A stretch of DNA of 64,000 nt. It comes from JBGPLJ01 sp035644395. GTDB taxonomy: Bacteria; Pseudomonadota; Gammaproteobacteria; Steroidobacterales; Steroidobacteraceae. The notes beneath the pieces were generated by a model. The model did no database searches and had not been told where the DNA came from. It saw only the letters and a program-made list of their open reading frames with translations. Below are positions 58,963 through 64,000 of this stretch, piece by piece (the first letter of the stretch is position 1; every line of letters starts with the position of its first letter). The DNA is taken from positions 5,325 through 69,324 of the forward strand of contig DASQOR010000084.1 of NCBI GenBank assembly GCA_035644395.1, read 5' to 3'. Position numbers and translations under genes: made by a program.

Positions 58963-59955
58963 CTACGGCGCCGCACGCCAGCCCAGGGCTTCAGCTCGGT
59001 CAAACGATGAACGGTTGATGTTGATCAGTTGGAGGTAGGCGGCACGCTCGCCCACTGGAATCTCCCCCTCCGTCGGGTAGCGTCGATAGTACTCATCCTC
59101 GAGCAGGTGTGCGGCCGCAGTCCCGCGGCTCACCAAGGCGTGCACAAACTGCGGGTAGGCCGAGAGGATTTGGTCCGCCACCGCAATGGCTTCCTCGTAG
59201 CGACCGGTCGCGAGCTGGTACTCAACGAGCGTGTCGGCCATGAGCGCGATCGTCTCGCGCCTGCTGAGCGGCGCCAGGTAAACACCGTTTGCGATTGCAG
59301 CGTCGGTCATCGGCATCTTCTCCCGGTACCAAGCGTCCCGCGCCACGTGGGCCCCGCTCGTCGTTTCGATGTTGAAGCTTTTGCCCGTCTCTCGATCCGT
59401 GTACTTCACCAGGATATGTAGCGGTGCGGTCGAGACCGCGACGGGCAGGTCCAACCGTCCGGCCAGGATCACGAATAGAATCGGCATCGTCACACAGTTG
59501 CCGCGCCGACTTGCCAGGTAAACCGGCAGGAGTTTGTTGCGAATGTTTTCCCCTAGGGGATCATTCAGGTCGTACTGATACGGTCGATCGTCATTCCATG
59601 ACCCGCTCGCATAGAGATAGTCTCGAACCGCAGTGAGCTTCTGCCGTTCGGTCGGTGATGGTCCTGCCATCCGCCGAATGGTTGCCACCATCTTGTCGAT
59701 CTGTGCGAGCGTTGCCGGCACATCGATGCTCGGGTCAATGCGCTTGTCGATCGCGAGCTTCGCCGCCGCGAGATCAACGTCGGCGCCAAGCCGTTGTAGC
59801 AGCTTCGTCACGATAGCAACATCACGGGAAACGCTGCCATTGGATTCGCCGACGGTCGGCACCTCCGATGCGACCGGCTGGGCGACAGCCGCCGACACGA
59901 GCGCAGCAAGAAGTGCTGCGGCAAATCTTCGTGCGACATTACGCGTCTGCGCCAT
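58963..59955 (-). CDS. Exported transglutaminase-like (SirB1-type) protein with TPR end
   Basis: About 330 aa. Signal sequence MAQTRNVARRFAAALLAALV to AVAQ. The transglutaminase-like core has Cys in SRRGNCVTMPILFVILA, His in STAPLHILVKYTD and an acidic residue in SFNIETTSG, the order of a Cys-His-Asp/Glu triad; SirB1 proteins share RxGNCxxxxxLF. C-terminal helices (LVEYQLATGRYEEAIAVADQ) look like TPR. Start uncertain: ATG 59955 is adopted; the frame extends upstream to 60150 into IS-like sequence. It separates two Rhs tip modules. Role unknown. Confidence 0.75.
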   Translation of the reverse strand: MAQTRNVARRFAAALLAALVSAAVAQPVASEVPTVGESNGSVSRDVAIVTKLLQRLGADVDLAAAKLAIDKRIDPSIDVPATLAQIDKMVATIRRMAGPSPTERQKLTAVRDYLYASGSWNDDRPYQYDLNDPLGENIRNKLLPVYLASRRGNCVTMPILFVILAGRLDLPVAVSTAPLHILVKYTDRETGKSFNIETTSGAHVARDAWYREKMPMTDAAIANGVYLAPLSRRETIALMADTLVEYQLATGRYEEAIAVADQILSAYPQFVHALVSRGTAAAHLLEDEYYRRYPTEGEIPVGERAAYLQLININRSSFDRAEALGWRAAP

Positions 59956-60078
59956 CGCGTGAGCTGAAGGCAGTGAACTGTCCTCGAAAAGTGGAATCGG
60001 ACCCATAGGTGACATTTGCCGTGCTGTCGAAATCCTGCATCCGTGCTGTTTACAGGGCTTCCCCGCTACACACACCTC

Positions 60079-60146
60079 GGCCAGCATGCCCCGGAGTATC
60101 GACCCGGCATAAATTGGTACGTGGGCCCCGCTTCGTCGGAATCCGC
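60079..60146. mobile_element. Second possible IS21-type terminal-repeat remnant
   Basis: Three degenerate units in a row (GGCCAGCATGCCCCGGAGTA, then ACCCGGCATAAATTGGTACG, then GGGCCCCGCTTCGTCGGAAT) resemble the repeat block at 56501-56571. No transposase gene adjoins it. The surrounding gap (59956-60202) shows no other feature. Confidence 0.3.
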
Positions 60147-60202
60147 ACACAGGATAGTCGCCAGTAATTGTCTTGGGGGCGTTCGGTTCGGTGACGATCA
60201 GA

Positions 60203-60838
60203 TTAGTTACGACAGTTGGTACCTAGAGTCGCTCTCGGGAGTGCTAGTGACGCGCGCAGGAAACCCTTCTCCGCGACCAAAACATAGGTCAGCAATGGAA
60301 TCGCCTCAGCCAGCATTTTCGAATCCACACCGACTGCGGCGGGCGCACCTATCGTATAGAAGGCAGTGATGCCCAGTTCGCGCGAGAAGTAGAACGTCGT
60401 CGCTCTTCCTTGCACCGTGGAGCGGCAACTACAGGTCTGAACATCCGCGCAGGCGGATTTGATCACGGCTATTCCACACGACGCCTGATCCCCAAAACAT
60501 TGCTCGACAGTGAGGTTTGCACCGAACGCAGTGTACTTTTGCCCCACGGTCAGACCAGCTTTAGGAATGGCTAGCACATCTGCAGAATTGAACAAGCATT
60601 CAAACTGCTCGTCGGAGCAATCAGAAAATACCTGCTCCGTTATCCCGGAAGTTTCGAGGGACCCGCATCCACCTGGCACATGGCGGCTTTCGCACTCGAT
60701 GACCTCTCGTCCGTCTCCTCTCTTGTACATTACACCGGGCCTCCCCTGGATCTGGATCAGATCGTGGTCATAGGGTTTCTCGCCAGCACAGCCCGGAACA
60801 CATAGCGTCAAGAGCATCGGCCACGACTTTGCATTCAT
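60203..60838 (-). CDS. Lipoprotein-like protein, candidate partner of the second Rhs tip
   Basis: 211 aa from ATG 60838 (MNAKSWPMLLTLCVPGCAGE), which gives a short signal with a lipobox-like VPGC. The mature part is Cys-rich (FSDCSDEQFECLFNSADV, VEQCFGDQASCGIAV, CADVQTCSCRS), suggesting disulfides in the periplasm. It starts 7 bases after the stop of the zincin-like Rhs tip. I recognise no family. Immunity to the neighbouring tip is inferred from position and from the same arrangement at two other Rhs genes. Confidence 0.65.
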   Translation of the reverse strand: MNAKSWPMLLTLCVPGCAGEKPYDHDLIQIQGRPGVMYKRGDGREVIECESRHVPGGCGSLETSGITEQVFSDCSDEQFECLFNSADVLAIPKAGLTVGQKYTAFGANLTVEQCFGDQASCGIAVIKSACADVQTCSCRSTVQGRATTFYFSRELGITAFYTIGAPAAVGVDSKMLAEAIPLLTYVLVAEKGFLRASLALPRATLGTNCRN

Positions 60839-60845
60839 GGGCACG

Positions 60846-61562
60846 TCAAAACCCAAGAAGCCTAAATGCTGTCTGATTGAAGGGCCTATCGTGAAACCTT
60901 TCCCATGTATCTCGAGGGCCCAACTGCTCATGAACGCGATTTGAATGCATCCCCTCATGAGTCCAAGCCACCGTCAAGTCTTGATCGAAATTTCTAAACC
61001 AAGACGTAGGATCGGTGAAACTCGGGCCCAAGAGTTTCTCGATGCCGCCGCCGATCGACATGTTGTTTTCGTCCCTATTTGACGTCTCCATGATCCTCGG
61101 CGTGCTTGGGTTATAGCCAACCTCACGCTTGATCAAGTTGTCCGCGATGTCTCCCGCTCTGACGGTCGCGCTTGCATTTTCTCCTGTCGCCTTTCCGTTG
61201 GAATCCGTTTGGTCGACGTCGATCGTGTCTGTTTCATCTGCGCGTGCCAGCAGCCGGTTAACAGCATCCCTGTAGGCGGTCTCCAGCCTGGCCACTGCCT
61301 TCTCTCCGTACTGTTTCACAAGCTTGTCCCGGTCAACGTCGATCTTGCAGCTTTCAGCGCGAACTTTACCGCTGTCATCGGAAGTGGTCTTGCACGACGT
61401 CCCGGTTGGATCAGTCTTGTTGGCCGGATCGTTGTAGACATAGGCATAGAGGTTGAGGTCATCCTTCGTCCCAATCGGATCCGCCTGCAGGAAGCGTGCA
61501 TGCGCGGACAGCGACAGCAAGGGCGCAACGAGTGGGAGGATCAATTGTGGCCGGAATGTCAT
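60846..61562 (-). CDS. Displaced Rhs tip with signal peptide and HEXXH motif
   Basis: 238 aa from ATG 61562. The signal peptide (LILPLVAPLLSLSAHA) runs straight into RFLQADPIGTKDDLNLYAYV and NDPANKTDPTG, the Rhs junction motif. The leader is homologous to that of the tip at 58163-58930. The tip ends with TVAWTHEGMHSNRVHEQLG; HEGMH (202-206) with H211/E212 fits a zinc-metallopeptidase (zincin) site. The product may be a protease-type toxin tip. A lipoprotein gene follows after 7 bases. Confidence 0.75.
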   Translation of the reverse strand: MTFRPQLILPLVAPLLSLSAHARFLQADPIGTKDDLNLYAYVYNDPANKTDPTGTSCKTTSDDSGKVRAESCKIDVDRDKLVKQYGEKAVARLETAYRDAVNRLLARADETDTIDVDQTDSNGKATGENASATVRAGDIADNLIKREVGYNPSTPRIMETSNRDENNMSIGGGIEKLLGPSFTDPTSWFRNFDQDLTVAWTHEGMHSNRVHEQLGPRDTWERFHDRPFNQTAFRLLGF

Positions 61563-61581
61563 ACTTGCCTCTCTGGTCCAG

Positions 61582-61863
61582 TCACTGCGCCCGCTGAAGC
61601 GGGTGCCAGACTCCACCGTCGGTACTGGCGCGGCGCGCACATTCATCGTCGCCGGCTTGCTGCACTCTGGCCGCGATCTGCAGGAACTCGCCAACCCAGG
61701 CTTGCTGTTTTAATCCACGCTCCACGTCACGCGGCCCTCGTGCCGCACATGGAGGACAGCTCGTTATCCCATCAATGCAGTTTTCCCGCGCATAAGTTTG
61801 CGTGGGAGCCGCACACAGAAAGAAGGGCCAGTCAAGGACGTTTATTGCTGAACGCGTTTGCAA
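61582..61863 (-). CDS. Uncertain small ORF between Rhs modules
   Basis: A 93-codon frame from TTG 61863 with GGAG ten bases upstream. It contains LDWPFFLCAAPTQTYARENC, SCPPCAARGPRDVERGLKQQ and a helical stretch, overlapping the end of the upstream lipoprotein gene by 22 bases. Composition is protein-like, but there is no match to anything I know. It may be a real orphan or a remnant of a tip. Confidence 0.3.
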   Translation of the reverse strand: MQTRSAINVLDWPFFLCAAPTQTYARENCIDGITSCPPCAARGPRDVERGLKQQAWVGEFLQIAARVQQAGDDECARRASTDGGVWHPLQRAQ

Positions 61864-62300
61864 CTGCCGTCCACTCCTGCAGCTTGATAGGCTTTCTCGA
61901 TCATCTCTTGTTCAACGGCAACCTGCTCAGCAGTCGCGCCTGCCGGCGGGTGATATACGTCGGGGCGATCTCGTAGAAGCCGAGCGCGGGAGATGAACAG
62001 TCCATCGACATCCAACATGCCAGGCAATCCAGCGGCGTCACCCGCAAGCTGCGGACAATAACGCAACCATGATTCGTAGCGGAGAAAGCCATTGGCGGGG
62101 TCAAATATTCGACAGTACAACTCCCCAGCCTGAACCCCCCGACAAGCCAACCAATCGCCGCCGTCTTGTCCTCCCGCATAAACAGCGTCGGCCGGAAGGC
62201 CCGCGGGCCTGGGAGGCGAGTACGGAGAATTACCACCGCAACCCGCAGTTCCACAGAGGAGGAGTACGTACACGCCCGCGCGATGGTTACGGATGCTCAT
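61842..62300 (-). CDS. Lipoprotein, candidate immunity partner of the long Rhs protein
   Basis: 152 aa from ATG 62300. Signal with a clear lipobox (VYVLLLCGTAGCGGNSPYS, Cys after GTAG). The mature domain has three or four Cys (WLACRGVQAGELYCRIFDP, LRYCPQLAGD) and a helical end (EQVAVEQEMIEKAYQAAGVD). It starts 14 bases after the Rhs stop. No known family recognised; immunity role inferred from position. Confidence 0.65.
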   Translation of the reverse strand: MSIRNHRAGVYVLLLCGTAGCGGNSPYSPPRPAGLPADAVYAGGQDGGDWLACRGVQAGELYCRIFDPANGFLRYESWLRYCPQLAGDAAGLPGMLDVDGLFISRARLLRDRPDVYHPPAGATAEQVAVEQEMIEKAYQAAGVDGSCKRVQQ

Positions 62301-62314
62301 CGATGCGTTTCCCC

Positions 62315-64000
62315 TCAACGAACATGCCCCGGATTGCAAGACAGCGGATTCCTGCTGCACTGATCCTCAATGGGCTGTTGTGTCGATTGCGGCGACTGTT
62401 GCTGCTGCTGGTATATGGCGATAATTTGACCAGCGACGGCTGCAAGGTTCGCGCGAGTCAATGTCGCAGAATATCGAGGTCCGTTACCGCCGCCCGCCTG
62501 CGTAGTCCCTTCGCAGAAACCATGGCAGTTCGTTCCCCACGGTGTCCACGCGGGATCATCTTGACGAACACCGGTCACGTAATTTTCCATCCGTTGAAAA
62601 TCTGTTCCAGCATCAAACGTGATTCCTATGTCTCTCGAATTCGCGTGTACACCAATATCGAGAACCCGCCCGAGGACCGCCTCAACGCTCTTGAGCGTCG
62701 GCACGCCGTTGTTGAACTTAAGATCCGGTAGGCCCAGCTGGCGAACTTGGGACCCGCCCGCGTAGCGGCCAAACTCATAGTAGTGGGTGAGTCCGTTTCG
62801 CTCATTTATCGTCACAACGCCGCTGTGTCCCCCGGAGATCCATTGAGGGATGACATGTGATCCCGCATGTACCGGCTGATCACGGAACTGAACCGCTATG
62901 GAGTCCTCGCCGTTCGGGTCGAAATGATTCAGCGGATCATGGCGCGTGAACGCGTAGAGGTTAAGGTCATCCTTCGTCCCAATGGGATCGGTCTGCAGGA
63001 ACCGCCCGGTGGTCGGTGAGTAGTAGCGGGCGCGATAATAGTAAAGTCCTGTCTCCGGATCGACCCGCCGGCCCGTGTATCGGAACGGATTGCCGGTGAG
63101 CGCATCGGCGGGCGTCCAGTTCGTGCCCTCGCCATAGGGCCCATAGTGATAGGTCGCGTTGAGCGTGCCGCTCTGGTTGACGAGCGTCGTCGTCGAGCCC
63201 TGCCAGTTGGTCAAGTAGAAGCAGCGGCCGCCGCCCGCGCAAGCAGTTGAGTCGAGCATCGCGATGCGATCATCGATGCCGGAGCCGTACACGTACTTGC
63301 GCAGCACGTTGTTCGAGCCATCCCGCTCCTCGATCTCCTCCGCGCCGTCCGAGGCGAACTTCGTGGTCACGCTGTTGACCACCTTCGCCCGGCGTCTGCC
63401 GACCGGGTCGTACTCATACGCCGCCGTGGTGCCGGCCCCGGTGGCACTGCGCAGGCGGTTCTCCTCGTCGTACTCGAACGTGAACGTGCCATCCGAGGTG
63501 AGGTTGGCATTGGCGTCGTAGCCCTGGGCGACGCCCCCGACGGTCGAGTACTGGTTCAGCTTGTTCGGCACATAGGCGCTCGTCGTCGTGCTCGCGGGCC
63601 GAGAGAGAAATGCCCCATCGCTCGCCGCGAGGCTTGTGATCTGGCTCGAGTGGTTGCGCCCGAGCGTGAACGTGAGCGGTGCGGGGCCGGTGTGCACGAG
63701 TGAGCTCAGGTCATCGTCCTCCTCGTAGTCCGGGTTCGAGGTCAAGGCGTTGTTGTCGAGCTTGACGAGATCCCGCCGCGAGAGGAGATCCCAGTCATTG
63801 TCCGCCAGTGTCACGCCGCCCTCCGTGACCGTGTCCATCCGGTTGAGCGCATCGTAAGAATATTTAGTTCGAGTCCCGGGCCCGCCATTGATGCAGTCGT
63901 CGTTCGCTGCATGAGTTTGCAAGTCTCCAGTTTTGATTCGAGCGAGCGCTGGCATCGGCTCCGATGCTACGCCGGGCCCATGCGAGTGCCTAGTTCCCAG
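62315..64000 (-). CDS. Rhs-repeat protein, 5' partial, with papain-like C-terminal tip
   Basis: The frame is open to the window edge, so the N-terminal part is missing; 561 codons are seen. YD repeats are present (TKYSYDALNRMDTVTEGG, LTSDGTFTFEYDEENRLRSA, YEYDPVGRRRAKVV), then YHYGPYGEGTNWTP and the core end FRYTGRRVDPETGLYYYRAR and RFLQTDPIGTKDDLNLYAFT. The tip after DPNGED has GGHSGVVTINERNGLTHYY and WGTNCHGFCEG: His before Cys, the order of permuted NlpC/P60 or LRAT-like papain folds (inference). A poly-Gln stretch lies near the end. A lipoprotein gene follows. Confidence 0.88.
   Translation of the reverse strand: MGTRHSHGPGVASEPMPALARIKTGDLQTHAANDDCINGGPGTRTKYSYDALNRMDTVTEGGVTLADNDWDLLSRRDLVKLDNNALTSNPDYEEDDDLSSLVHTGPAPLTFTLGRNHSSQITSLAASDGAFLSRPASTTTSAYVPNKLNQYSTVGGVAQGYDANANLTSDGTFTFEYDEENRLRSATGAGTTAAYEYDPVGRRRAKVVNSVTTKFASDGAEEIEERDGSNNVLRKYVYGSGIDDRIAMLDSTACAGGGRCFYLTNWQGSTTTLVNQSGTLNATYHYGPYGEGTNWTPADALTGNPFRYTGRRVDPETGLYYYRARYYSPTTGRFLQTDPIGTKDDLNLYAFTRHDPLNHFDPNGEDSIAVQFRDQPVHAGSHVIPQWISGGHSGVVTINERNGLTHYYEFGRYAGGSQVRQLGLPDLKFNNGVPTLKSVEAVLGRVLDIGVHANSRDIGITFDAGTDFQRMENYVTGVRQDDPAWTPWGTNCHGFCEGTTQAGGGNGPRYSATLTRANLAAVAGQIIAIYQQQQQSPQSTQQPIEDQCSRNPLSCNPGHVR

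Noticed and set aside
1..64000. CRISPR arrays, rRNA and further tRNA genes
   Set aside because: I looked for regular spaced repeats and cloverleaf patterns and saw only the tRNA-Sec; this is by eye, so a weak structured RNA could be missed.

Overview
The window is GC-rich DNA from a Gram-negative proteobacterium. Two large TonB-dependent receptors, several lipobox lipoproteins, a PQQ quinohaemoprotein, a box-type benzoyl-CoA pathway and GH30/GH3 glycosidases suggest a saprophytic or soil gammaproteobacterium, perhaps Steroidobacter- or Xanthomonas-like. That placement is inference; there is no rRNA or other marker gene here.

Layout. 0-8.5 kb: a glycan-use locus (GH30 cut by the window edge, then GH3, flavin-dependent halogenase and TonB receptor in one minus-strand operon). 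8.8-16.1 kb: a sugar or amino-sugar region (DUF5107-like protein, Na+/solute symporter, an unlisted 50-aa membrane protein, amidohydrolase, and divergently PfkB kinase, Gfo/Idh/MocA oxidoreductase and an AgaI-like amino-sugar phosphate isomerase). 16-24 kb: phosphatase/phosphodiesterase-like protein, slipin + NfeD pair, and a REC-GGDEF-EAL regulator coupled to an MHYT histidine kinase. 24-27 kb: a decayed stretch with broken adenylate-forming enzyme genes. 26.9-33 kb: aerobic benzoyl-CoA catabolism (boxB, boxC, boxR-like regulator, divergent benzoate-CoA ligase, broken alpha/beta hydrolase).

33-56.3 kb is the most interesting part. Two paralogous ORFs (about 551 and 552 aa, 33201-34856 + and 46039-47697 -) are each interrupted at codon 97 by an in-frame TGA, followed after two codons by Cys (UxxC). 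Immediately downstream both carry the same hairpin with a GGUC apical loop, placed as in bacterial SECIS elements. The reading frame stays conserved for about 455 codons beyond the TGA. The same neighbourhood encodes the complete selenocysteine machinery in one direction: selD, a thioredoxin-reductase-like flavoprotein, selA, selB and tRNA-Sec (anticodon TCA, 8-bp acceptor, 6-bp D stem). I therefore read both ORFs as single-chain selenoproteins, probably related to the UGSC family, not as four genes or two pseudogenes. They sit among lignin/aromatic catabolism genes: a LigE-type beta-etherase, a LigD/LigL-type C-alpha-dehydrogenase, PQQ dehydrogenase, GMC oxidoreductase, AAHS-type transporter and TonB receptor.

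56.3-64 kb: a (CT)n(TA)n microsatellite just upstream of selD, IS66 and possible IS21 remnants, then an Rhs polymorphic-toxin region. It holds one long Rhs protein running off the window and two short displaced tips. Each tip has its own signal peptide fused directly to the Rhs junction motif, and each of the three Rhs genes is followed by a small exported protein that may be its immunity partner.
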